Shown in pieces: positions 25,384-32,416 of a DNA stretch of 33,761 bases. The DNA comes from an uncultured bacterium (GTDB lineage Bacteria; Planctomycetota; UBA1135; GCA-002686595). The notes under the pieces are model-generated. The model worked only from the letters and a program-made list of their open reading frames with translations. It made no database searches and was not told the origin of the DNA. Position 1 is the stretch's first letter. Every line of letters begins with the position of its first letter. The stretch lies in the NCBI GenBank assembly GCA_938030175.1, contig CALHGQ010000357.1, positions 1-33,761 on the forward strand. Direction: 5' to 3'. The translations under genes were made by a program, and so were the position numbers.

Positions 25384-27617
25384 CAGTGACCTCCCCCGAA
25401 GAGCTGTCCATAGAAGACGGCTTGGCCGATGTGTAGCGCGGCGAGCACGACCATAAGGGCAGCGACCCAGCGGTGGGCGTAGCGCCAGGTCGCGAGGATC
25501 GCGCGGATGTCCTCGAGGTGAGCGGCGCTGCGTGCCGTGCGGTAGCCGCGCTCTGTGAGCTGCAGGACGCCGTCGATCTGGCCTTGACTGAGGCTTTGCT
25601 GCTGGCCGCTTTCCTGAAGCTCAGCCAGGGCTCCTTTAAGGCGGCGGTGCCCCGTCAGCATCGCACCGACGCGACCGAGGAACGACGACTCCCACTGGCC
25701 CGCGCGCACCAAGGTGCCAAGCCGCTCCCGCGCCTCCGCCCCGAAGGACTGGTGCTGGTTGTCCCACGCGCCGGACAGAGCGGAGAGCTGGGACTTGACC
25801 TCGTCGATCTCAAGCTCACGGCCATTCGCAGCGCGGGGAACCCAGGCGTATAGGTAACGACCGATCGAGCCGGTGACGAGGAGCGCGAGGAGGGACCAGA
25901 GCGCGTGGCTGCCCACCGTGTTGCGTGGCGCCATGGCCGCGTGGAGCAGAGCAAGGAGGAACGCGAGCACGCCGGTGGCGACGTGGCTCGTCATCCAGCC
26001 CTTGAGGGAGCCGATGGGGAAGCCCGCGAACTTGGCGGCGAACTTGGGGGAACGCCGGATGAGGTAGGCGAGGTTGACCGCCACGAGGGAGATCGCGCCG
26101 ATGCCCAGCCACAGCCCCAGGCCGCGGCCCGGGCGCAGGAGGTCGTGCTTAATGTGGGCCGGCCGCTCCATGCGCGGAAGGCTGTAGTAGTCGCGGTGGT
26201 AGAGGGCGAAGGCGAGGGCGATGAGCGTCAGGACGAGCGCCGCCCCCAGCGCGCGTACGAGGCCGGTGCCTTCCTCTTCGATGGCCTTGGACGCGGCGCG
26301 CAGGCTCGGGTCGAAGGACACGCCGGCGGCTTCCAAAACATCGACGGGCGCGAGCCCGCCGACCATGATGAAGAGCTCGTCGTTGGGGACGGCGAGCTGT
26401 CCGCCGGCGGCGTTCTGGATGGTGACCTGGTCGGAGTCGACGGAGACGGCATTCGTGTCGAAGTACGCGGCGATCCGACCCGCTGCGATCGCTTCTTGGA
26501 TGCGCCGCTCGTTGGAGGCCTTGATGCGGACGAAGGCTGAGCGGCGATAGGAAATCGAGACAGTGGTGCCTTCCTGTTCCGAGAGTGCGATGGCCGCTTC
26601 CACTGCGGAGTCTCCACCGCCCACCACCATGACGCGGCGGCCGGCGTACGAGCGCGCGTCGAGCAGGCTGTAGGCGACCTTCGGAAGTTCTTCGCCGGGG
26701 ATACCGAGCTTGCGAGGGGCGCCCCGTCGACCGAGCGCGAGGCACACGTTGGCGGCGCGGATGTTCTGGGTACCGGTGTGAACCACGAACCCGCCGCCGT
26801 CGACCTGGGTCAGGCGTTCGAAGGTTTCGCCGCCTTGGATGGGCAGCTCTTGCTCTTGGGCAATGCCCTGCCAGAGGTCGACGAGCTCTTCCTTCGAGTA
26901 CGACGTCTGGCGGAACTTGCCGTAGAGGGGGATCTCGATGGGCTGGGTCGTGACGAGCTTGCGGCGGGGGTAACGCGCGACGGTACCACCGAGCTGATCC
27001 TCTTGGTCGATGGTGAGGAAGCTCAAGCCTTGACGCTTGGCCTCCAAGGACGCGGCGAGGCCAGCGGGGCCTGCGCCGACGATGCAGAGATCTAGCACCT
27101 CGGTGTCCTGGCCCGCCCTGCCGTTCATGCGCGTCGCGACCTCGGACGCCACGGCGACCCCGTGGTCCACGGCGGTCTTGATGAGTGCGTGGGCGGTGAC
27201 TTCTCCGGCGAGGAAGAGGCCCGGTGTTCCGACGGCTTCCAGGTGCGGCTCGATAGCGGGGATGTCCCGACGCTCCGAGGTGTCTCCCATGGTGATGGTG
27301 ATCGCATCCACCGGGCACTCGCGCTCGCAGGCGCCAGCGCCGATGCAGCGTGCGCCGCGCACGACCGCGGCCTGTCCATGAACGAGTTCGAGGACGCCTT
27401 CTTCGGGGCATGCGGCGACGCACGTGCCGCAGCCGAGGCAGCGCGACAGGTCCACGACCGGATGCTGGAGCTCTGCCTTCGCGGCTCCTTGCTCCACGGC
27501 CGCTTCGCGCCGTTCCAACGTCCGGGCCATGGCGCGGATCTCGCCGCGCCGATGCAGCGCCACGAGCACGGCCAAGGCCAAGAGGCCTGCCATCAGTCCG
27601 AGTACGGCCCAGCTCAC
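25383..27617 (-). CDS. fusion: ferredoxin, FAD/NAD(P) oxidoreductase and diheme-b-like membrane domain
   Basis: The product is 744 aa. The GTG start at 27615-27617 is preferred because GGAGG lies six nt upstream and because it begins the first membrane helix (residues 4-21); the frame is open upstream to 27818. Two Fe-S motifs follow: C60, C63, C66, C70, then C91, C97, C101 with Ala94 where a cysteine would be. A thioredoxin-reductase-like flavoprotein has GAGPAG (181-186) for FAD and GGGDSA (333-338) for NAD(P)H. It has no CxxC disulfide, so it does not reduce thioredoxin. The C-terminal half has about five helices. Two carry histidine pairs spaced 14 apart (H545/H559 and H715/H729), as in diheme cytochromes b. 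The likely role is NAD(P)H-driven electron entry into the membrane and the downstream cytochrome. It is the first gene of the operon. Confidence 0.9.
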   Translation of the reverse strand: MSWAVLGLMAGLLALAVLVALHRRGEIRAMARTLERREAAVEQGAAKAELQHPVVDLSRCLGCGTCVAACPEEGVLELVHGQAAVVRGARCIGAGACERECPVDAITITMGDTSERRDIPAIEPHLEAVGTPGLFLAGEVTAHALIKTAVDHGVAVASEVATRMNGRAGQDTEVLDLCIVGAGPAGLAASLEAKRQGLSFLTIDQEDQLGGTVARYPRRKLVTTQPIEIPLYGKFRQTSYSKEELVDLWQGIAQEQELPIQGGETFERLTQVDGGGFVVHTGTQNIRAANVCLALGRRGAPRKLGIPGEELPKVAYSLLDARSYAGRRVMVVGGGDSAVEAAIALSEQEGTTVSISYRRSAFVRIKASNERRIQEAIAAGRIAAYFDTNAVSVDSDQVTIQNAAGGQLAVPNDELFIMVGGLAPVDVLEAAGVSFDPSLRAASKAIEEEGTGLVRALGAALVLTLIALAFALYHRDYYSLPRMERPAHIKHDLLRPGRGLGLWLGIGAISLVAVNLAYLIRRSPKFAAKFAGFPIGSLKGWMTSHVATGVLAFLLALLHAAMAPRNTVGSHALWSLLALLVTGSIGRYLYAWVPRAANGRELEIDEVKSQLSALSGAWDNQHQSFGAEARERLGTLVRAGQWESSFLGRVGAMLTGHRRLKGALAELQESGQQQSLSQGQIDGVLQLTERGYRTARSAAHLEDIRAILATWRYAHRWVAALMVVLAALHIGQAVFYGQLFGGGH

Positions 27618-27793
27618 CGCGGCCCTCCTGCACGGAGGGGCATGGGGGGGCTGCAAGCGGCCCTTTGGGGGGCCTTCGGCCAGGACTGCAGCTGGGGCGC
27701 TCGTTGCGGGGGGAGCATCGAAATGAGATCGACACGAATGACCCAGGGCTTGAGGACGACGGTCGGCTAGGCTTCCTCTCCCGCGAGCTTCCC
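27618..27793. promoter_or_regulatory. divergent promoter region of the electron-transfer operon
   Basis: This is 176 bp between the GTG start of the fusion gene and the ATG of the small membrane protein gene. By position it must hold the promoters of both. I could not identify a reliable -35/-10 or sigma-54 element. The ribosome-binding site GGAGG of the leftward gene lies at its edge. Confidence 0.4.
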
Positions 27794-28348
27794 ATGGCCG
27801 ATTCCAACTTCCTTTCATCTGAGGCTTCCAGCCCCATCGAAAGCGGCGCCAGCCTCCTGACCGCCCTGGTCCGGCTCGTGCTCTTGGCCGCGGTCGTGAC
27901 CGCCCCCGTATTCCTGTTCGGCGAGGGCTTCGAGCCCAAGTACATCGGCCGCGTGGCAGCGTCGAACGGTCTCTGTGCCCTGCTTTGCCTGGGCCTGCTC
28001 AGCCTCATCAGGCGGGGCCGAGTTCAGCTCGCAGGGGCCCTGTTCGTTTACGGGCTGCTCGCGCTGGTGGGCGTGCTGGCTTGGGTCAACGGCGAGCCGG
28101 TCCACGTCAACGTGGTGAACTTCACGCTTGTCGTGGTGCTAGCTAGCGCGGTGGCTCGACCCCGTGACCTGTTGATCGTCGGTGCCCTTGCGGCCCTCGA
28201 AATGGTCGCGATCGCCTGGGATCGTCCCCCGGGCGCCGCGACGGGCAAAGACCTGGCGGAGCTCCGCTTCGAAGCCATCGTGCAGTTCCTGCCGACGTTT
28301 GGCGTCGTCGTTGGTGTGCTGTGGCTGATGCGGCGGGATCGCGCGTAG
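27794..28348 (+). CDS. small polytopic membrane protein
   Basis: The product is 184 aa from the ATG at 27794. Five or six membrane helices are visible, near residues 20-43, 54-73, 77-98, 106-121, 124-142 and 160-180. The spacing and short loops resemble the membrane sensor modules that begin some histidine kinases and GGDEF proteins, but no output domain follows; the protein ends with RRDRA. I do not recognise a family. It is divergent from the electron-transfer operon, and no functional link is demonstrated. The open frame continues upstream to 27350, but that stretch overlaps the fusion gene antisense and is rich in Arg and Pro, so it is not used. Confidence 0.75.
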   Translation: MADSNFLSSEASSPIESGASLLTALVRLVLLAAVVTAPVFLFGEGFEPKYIGRVAASNGLCALLCLGLLSLIRRGRVQLAGALFVYGLLALVGVLAWVNGEPVHVNVVNFTLVVVLASAVARPRDLLIVGALAALEMVAIAWDRPPGAATGKDLAELRFEAIVQFLPTFGVVVGVLWLMRRDRA

Positions 28349-28676
28349 CTTTTGTTGGCGCGGCCAGGGCCGTCAGTGGAGTCTTCTGCGGTGAAGGGCC
28401 AGACCGCTGACGTTGGGTCCGCGATCCGTACCTCGTAGCTAGGCGCCGAGCGTGACGCGAACGGCGCTAGTGGCACTGCTGTGCAGCTCCCATGACGGAT
28501 CGCCCCGGAAGCGCTGCGCTACGGAGCCTGCGCCGCCGGAAGGCTCCAGCACGGCGAGTTCCAAGCTGCGCGACGCGTAGATCGGAACCAAGAGCGAGTC
28601 ACCTGCCAGAGCAGAGGTACCGCTTCTGGAAGAAGTCAGCTAGGCTGCTTCTTCACCCCTTCCCAAAGGACTCTCC
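28349..28676. other. intergenic region with a possible gene remnant
   Basis: This is 328 bp between two rightward genes. A 66-codon open stretch on the minus strand (28439-28639) is annotated separately as a weak remnant. An AGGA ribosome-binding site for the following gene lies at the right edge. Nothing else is recognisable. Confidence 0.4.
28439..28639 (-). pseudogene. possible remnant of a protein gene
   Basis: A minus-strand frame of 66 codons, bounded by TAG on both sides, reads like the end of an ordinary protein (GDSLLVPIYASRSLELAVLE, then WELHSSATSAVRVTLGA). It has no ATG and no ribosome-binding site. It could be the decayed 3' end of a gene, or chance. No family is recognised. Confidence 0.22.
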
Positions 28677-29906
28677 ATGCGCCATACCGTCTTCATCGCG
28701 GCTGCCTTCGCACTCAGCCCGGCCGCACTCGTTTTTGCAGCACCCCAATCCGCCCCAACCGCAGGCGAGATCCGCGCAGCGATCCAGGTCGGCGTTCAGC
28801 TTCTGGTCGATGACCAAGAGGTCTACCTCGACGACCCTCCCGTTGGCTCGCTGTCGCAGAGCGCGCTGATCACCTATCAGGCAGAGGAGACGCTGCGCCT
28901 CGAGAGAATTCGAGAGTGGTGCCGAGGCTTTGGGAACGAGTGGCCTTACGAGGGCGTCTATCGCGTGGGAAGCAACGGGCACATCCCATCGGGCTACCGC
29001 GTGGGCGGGACGTCGATCGTTTGCTCGCTGCTTGTGCAGGCGCCGGGCTTTGCGAATGACGTCGACCGCCGCGATGCGGTGACGCGATCGGTGGACTTCG
29101 TTCTCGATACGCTTGCGAGCGACCCGACGATGTCTGCGGGTCCGAAGTCGGGCTACGACGTTCGCGGATGGGGGCACACCTACGCTCTGCAGTTCCTCTT
29201 GGAAGCCCTCGATCAGAGCGCGATCGTCGACCCACTCCGTGAGACCCAAGTGCGCACGGCAGTGCAGCTCCTCGTGGATGCGCTCGACCTCAACGAGACG
29301 ACCCAGGGCGGTTGGAACTACGCCAACGACCATTCGATCAGCCCGTTCATGACGGGGCCGACGTTGATTGCGCTGTACCAGGCGAGGGACATGGGATTCG
29401 TGGTGGATCCGGCCATGGTGGATCGAGCGCTGACGAGCCTGGAAGCCGCTCGGTCCTCGGCCGTGACGTACCCCTACTCCGGCACCTCTTCCGCCACGAC
29501 CCCGATGCCCGGCTCGTCCGCCCGCTCGAGTGCCGCGGAGCTCGCGCTGCACCTCGCGGGCCGCAGTACAGACGACCAGCTCCGGGTCGCGATCGAAGGA
29601 TTCATCCGCTCGTGGGAGTTCCTGTTGGAGCGCAAGAGCCAGCAGGGCACCCATGTCGGAACCTACGGCATCGCGCCGTACTACTTCTTTTTCGGGCACA
29701 CGTACGCAGCCCTCGCTGTGGAGCGCTTGCCCGCTGCAGAGCGACCCATTTGGCGCTCTGAGATCGCACGGCTCCTTTGGGAGACCCGCGAGCTAGACGG
29801 CGGATGGAACGACCGGATCTTTCCTCGCACGAAATCCTATAGCACGGCAATGTCACTCTTGGCGCTCAACGCACCGGCGCGCCCCGCGCTCTCCGAGTGG
29901 CAGTAG
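28677..29906 (+). CDS. secreted prenyltransferase/squalene-cyclase-like toroid protein
   Basis: The product is 409 aa, with AGGA six nt before the ATG. The signal peptide is clear (MRHTVFIAAAFALSPAALVFAAP). The mature part is a chain of alpha-helical repeats of the terpenoid-cyclase/prenyltransferase toroid type. Repeat signatures include GGTSIVCSLLVQA, GWGHTYALQFLLEAL, QGGWNYAND, APYYFFFGHTYAALAVERL and GGWNDRIFPRTKSYSTAMSLLAL. The DxDD catalytic motif of squalene-hopene cyclase is not seen. With export, this argues against a sterol or hopanoid enzyme. Such exported toroid proteins are frequent in planctomycetes, with unknown function. It is followed by a long hairpin, then a convergent gene. 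Confidence 0.85.
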   Translation: MRHTVFIAAAFALSPAALVFAAPQSAPTAGEIRAAIQVGVQLLVDDQEVYLDDPPVGSLSQSALITYQAEETLRLERIREWCRGFGNEWPYEGVYRVGSNGHIPSGYRVGGTSIVCSLLVQAPGFANDVDRRDAVTRSVDFVLDTLASDPTMSAGPKSGYDVRGWGHTYALQFLLEALDQSAIVDPLRETQVRTAVQLLVDALDLNETTQGGWNYANDHSISPFMTGPTLIALYQARDMGFVVDPAMVDRALTSLEAARSSAVTYPYSGTSSATTPMPGSSARSSAAELALHLAGRSTDDQLRVAIEGFIRSWEFLLERKSQQGTHVGTYGIAPYYFFFGHTYAALAVERLPAAERPIWRSEIARLLWETRELDGGWNDRIFPRTKSYSTAMSLLALNAPARPALSEWQ

Positions 29907-29914
29907 CCGCACGC

Positions 29915-30003
29915 AGCCAAGGAAGAAGCCGCCACCTGTTCCCCAGCGGTACAGAGCATGGCTCCGTACTACCGGGGGATAGGTGGCGGCTTCTTCCTTG
30001 GCT
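29915..30003. terminator. 89-nt near-perfect hairpin, likely bidirectional terminator
   Basis: The two 30-nt arms, 29915-29944 and 29974-30003, are complementary at 27 or more positions. The 29-nt centre folds again: GTAC, GAGC, loop ATG, GCTC, GTAC. The element starts 9 bp after the stop of the toroid protein gene and ends 9 bp before the stop of the convergent FG-GAP gene. The arms contain AAGGAAGAAGCC/GGCTTCTTCCTT, giving a pyrimidine-rich 3' side in both directions. Confidence 0.8.
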
Positions 30004-30012
30004 CGGTCCGGC

Positions 30013-31080
30013 TTACTTGGCGCGCTTCGCCGAGGCTTCGACCGCCCTCGCAGACGAGTTGCGATAGAGCCAGACGTTTCCACGGCGGACGTATTCTCCA
30101 CTGACTTTGTTGCTCTCGTAGTCTCCCACCAAGAGGTCGAGATCGCCGTCACCATCGTAGTCTCCGACAGCCACTTGGGTTCGAGTGCCGATGCCCGCGG
30201 ACTTCATCGCTGAGGACGGAATCAATACGGTCTCTGTCTCGAAGTATGGGGCGCCGCTTTCACCCGTGTTGAGTAGCCAGGTGACGCCTCCCTTCTTCCC
30301 GCCAGATACTAGGTCTATGAGTCCGTCTCCATTCCAGTCCACGAGGACAGGCATTGCGTAGCCAGCGCTGAAGCCCGCCTCACCACCGGGTCCTTCGAGC
30401 GGCGTCAGCTGCGTCGCGAACACCGGCTTGGTCTTGGAGCCCTCGTTGATTCGAACGTGCAGGCCGCCGGAGTCGGTCCCGATGAGCAAGTCGAGGTCGC
30501 CATCCTCGTCAATGTCAAATGGGACCGCCGAGTAGAGGCGCTGGCCAGGACCGTCGCCCTGCAGGTGGGCCTTCTCGTCGAAGTCCCAGTAGCGACCTGT
30601 GTGCATCAGGCCACCGTCCTTGTCACGAATCATCTCCGGCTGCTGAAAGCCATCGGCCTGACCCATGGCGACGTAGGGGACGCCTGCGAAAGTGCCAGAG
30701 ACAATGTCAGTGTGACCGTCGGCGTTGAGATCCGCAAACTGCGGATGAATGCCGACGCATCACCAGTTGTGGAACTTGAGGTCGGTGGGCTTGTCACCCA
30801 CGGCTTGGACCTTGCCCTGCGTCTTGTACGCAGGCTCGCTGTCCGTGCCTACGTTGCGGAACACCTCGATGGTGCCGCGGAACGAACTGACGAGCAGATC
30901 CGTCTTGCCGTCCCCGTCAAAGTCGCGAAGGTGAGGTCCTGCGTGCCCAATGTCCTTGCCGACGTCGATGATGACACCGTCGGCGGTCAAGGCGACCGGC
31001 GCTTCGAACGTCGCCCCGCCGGGAGGCCCGTTCACGGTCGGGCTAAGAAGACAGGCGAGCAGGCTTGTGGCGTAGATCAT
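30013..31080 (-). CDS. secreted FG-GAP/VCBS repeat protein, predicted selenoprotein (in-frame TGA at codon 107)
   Basis: Read through one TGA (30760-30762), the product is 355 aa. The start at 31078-31080 has a purine-rich AAGGAAGG site just upstream and gives a short signal-like segment (MIYATSLLACLLSPTVNG). Five FG-GAP/VCBS calcium-loop repeats are seen: DFDGDGKTDLLV, DLNADGHTDIVS, DIDEDGDLDLLIG, DWNGDGLIDLVSG and DYDGDGDLDLLVG. The first lies before the TGA and four after, all in the same frame, so the halves belong to one beta-propeller-like protein. The TGA lies in FHNW-U-CVGIHPQF, directly before a Cys, as in a selenenylsulfide or vicinal redox pair. A two-part stem-loop follows at the position expected for a SECIS. 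Alternatives are a nonsense mutation or a sequencing error. Partner and substrate are unknown. Confidence 0.85.
30717..30759 (-). promoter_or_regulatory. predicted bacterial SECIS element of the FG-GAP gene
   Basis: On the minus strand, right after the TGA, CGTCGGC (30757-30751) pairs perfectly with GCCGACG (30723-30717). After a small internal loop, ATCCGC (30746-30741) pairs perfectly with GCGGAT (30735-30730). The apical loop AGTTT occupies nt 20-24 after the TGA. A lower stem, an upper stem and a loop with G-U at this distance match what is known of bacterial SECIS elements bound by SelB. Confidence 0.75.
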
Positions 31081-31301
31081 TTCCTTCCTTGGGTTGTATC
31101 GATGATGCGAGTCGCCGGCTCCAGGAGTGAGCCGCAGCTCCAGCCTACGACAGGGCGGCAAAAACGCGGAGGCTCCCGCCGGAGCCTTAGCCCCAGGCCG
31201 GGACCAAAATGGGGGGATTTGTACGCTCTACGTGGGCTGGGGCCGGGGATCGGCGATTCGTCGCGTTCTGGACGCGAGGTTGCAGGTAGATTCGCGGCGT
31301 T
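31081..31301. promoter_or_regulatory. shared divergent promoter region of the two predicted selenoprotein genes
   Basis: This 221-bp stretch separates the two outward-facing genes and should hold both promoters, which allows joint control. It contains a 7-bp hairpin AGGCTCC/GGAGCCT with a 4-nt loop at 31170-31187. Read leftward, the hairpin is followed closely by TTTTT, so it could act as a terminator or attenuator in the leader of the FG-GAP gene. No clear promoter boxes were identified. Confidence 0.4.
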
Positions 31302-32312
31302 ATGATCAAACCACTCATCTCGCTCCGGCTCGCGCTGGGGCTCTTTACGGGTATCGCCGCCAGTGCGCTCCTGTCGGACAGCGCGTTGGCGCAGGTCGGC
31401 GTCGGCGCCAAGCCTGCCTACTCGTTCCGTGAATCGCCGACGAACTCCATGGGGATCACGAGCCTTGAGGACTTGAAGGGCAAGCCCGTCCTGATCGAGT
31501 TCTGGGGCACGCGCTGAGGCCCTTGTGTTTCGGGGGCGGTGCCCTCGGCTATCAAGACGGCAGAAGAGTACGGTGACGACCTGGTCGTCCTTTTTGTGGA
31601 AGTCCAAGGAGCGAGTTCAACGCAAGCCGAGCGTTTCGCCTACGACCGCAAGTGGATGGGAACGAACGCGATGTGGACGTCCGAGCGCGTGTTTAGCACG
31701 GGCGCCAAGGGCATCCCGAACTTCGCGCTCCTGTCCGCGGACGGCGAGCTGATCATGAAGGGCCACCCGGGCTCCATGCACAGCAAGATCATGGATGCGA
31801 TCGATAACGAGATCGCGAGCGCCAAGAAGGGACCCAAGGATGCACCCAAGGCGCTCAAGAGTGCGTACAAGGCCTTCGCGAAGGCGGACTACACAAAGGC
31901 AATCGCTGCCGCTGAGAAGGTGGCTAGCTCTGAGGGGGACGACGCAGCCGCGGGCGCAGAGCTCGCCAAGAGATTCAAGAAAGACGTCGACGCCAAGTTC
32001 GCACGGGTCGACTGGATGTTGAAGAACGCCTACTTGCTCGAGGCGGAGGAGCTTTTTGAGTCACTCGAAAAGAGCGTCAAAGGCCTAGCGAGTTTCGAAG
32101 AACGCGTCACCACTCTCGGGGAAACCTTCGACTCTGCCGAGATGAAGGCTGACCTGAAGCTGGCCAAGTCCTATGCCAAGATCGAGGGCAAGCTTGCCGA
32201 GGATGGCCTCGACGAGAAGGTGCTCAAGAAGCTCGACAAGTTCATCAAGAAGAACTCGGATGCGCGCGTAGTCGCGCGCGGTAAAGCGCTCCTGAAGATG
32301 GCCTCCGAGTAG
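31302..32312 (+). CDS. thioredoxin-like (TlpA/ResA type) protein, predicted selenoprotein with UGPC active site
   Basis: Read through one TGA (31515-31517), the product is 336 aa with a signal peptide ending near ALAQ (residue 31). The thioredoxin fold begins with VGAKPAYSF and LEDLKGKPVLIEFWGT. Next comes R-U72-G-P-C75, so the TGA falls exactly on the nucleophilic Cys of the CGPC motif. The expected cis-Pro is P139 in GIPNF. Residues about 170-336 are Lys/Glu/Ala-rich helices not found in simple thioredoxins. The frame is the same before and after the TGA, and both halves have normal coding character. Without readthrough the product would be a 71-aa fragment lacking the active site. A SECIS-like hairpin follows. 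Likely role: periplasmic thiol/selenol redox reactions. The ribosome-binding site is weak. Confidence 0.9.
31531..31547 (+). promoter_or_regulatory. predicted bacterial SECIS element of the thioredoxin-like gene
   Basis: CGGGGGC (31531-31537) pairs with GCCCTCG (31541-31547), seven pairs including one G-U, closed by a GGT loop. The loop covers nt 21-23 after the TGA. The short distance, the G-rich stem and the G-G-U apex agree with the bacterial SECIS pattern (in E. coli fdhF the GGU apex is about 19-21 nt after the TGA). Confidence 0.75.
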
Positions 32313-32379
32313 CAGGCCGTTCTGCACCCGCGCAAGCACGGCGGCAGCAAGATCGCTGGACTGAGATCGCCAAACGAAG

Positions 32380-32416
32380 AGAGCCGCGCGCCCGTAGCAG
32401 GGTGCGCGGCTCTTTT
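32380..32416 (+). terminator. intrinsic terminator after the thioredoxin-like gene
   Basis: AGAGCCGCGC (32380-32389) pairs perfectly with GCGCGGCTCT (32404-32413). Four more pairs, GCCC/GGGT, lead to a GTAGCA loop, and TTTT closes the element. It is a strong intrinsic terminator 68 bp after the stop codon. Confidence 0.9.

Noticed and set aside
26149-28008. 619-codon minus-strand frame overlapping the fusion oxidoreductase.
   Set aside because: The Arg/Pro/Ser-rich frame is out of register with the gene that carries the Fe-S, FAD and NAD(P) motifs.
30013-32312. Reading the two TGA-interrupted genes as ordinary pseudogenes.
   Set aside because: Each has a single interruption, always TGA, at or next to a redox cysteine position, with intact frame on both sides and a SECIS-like hairpin; random decay would not give this pattern twice in a row.
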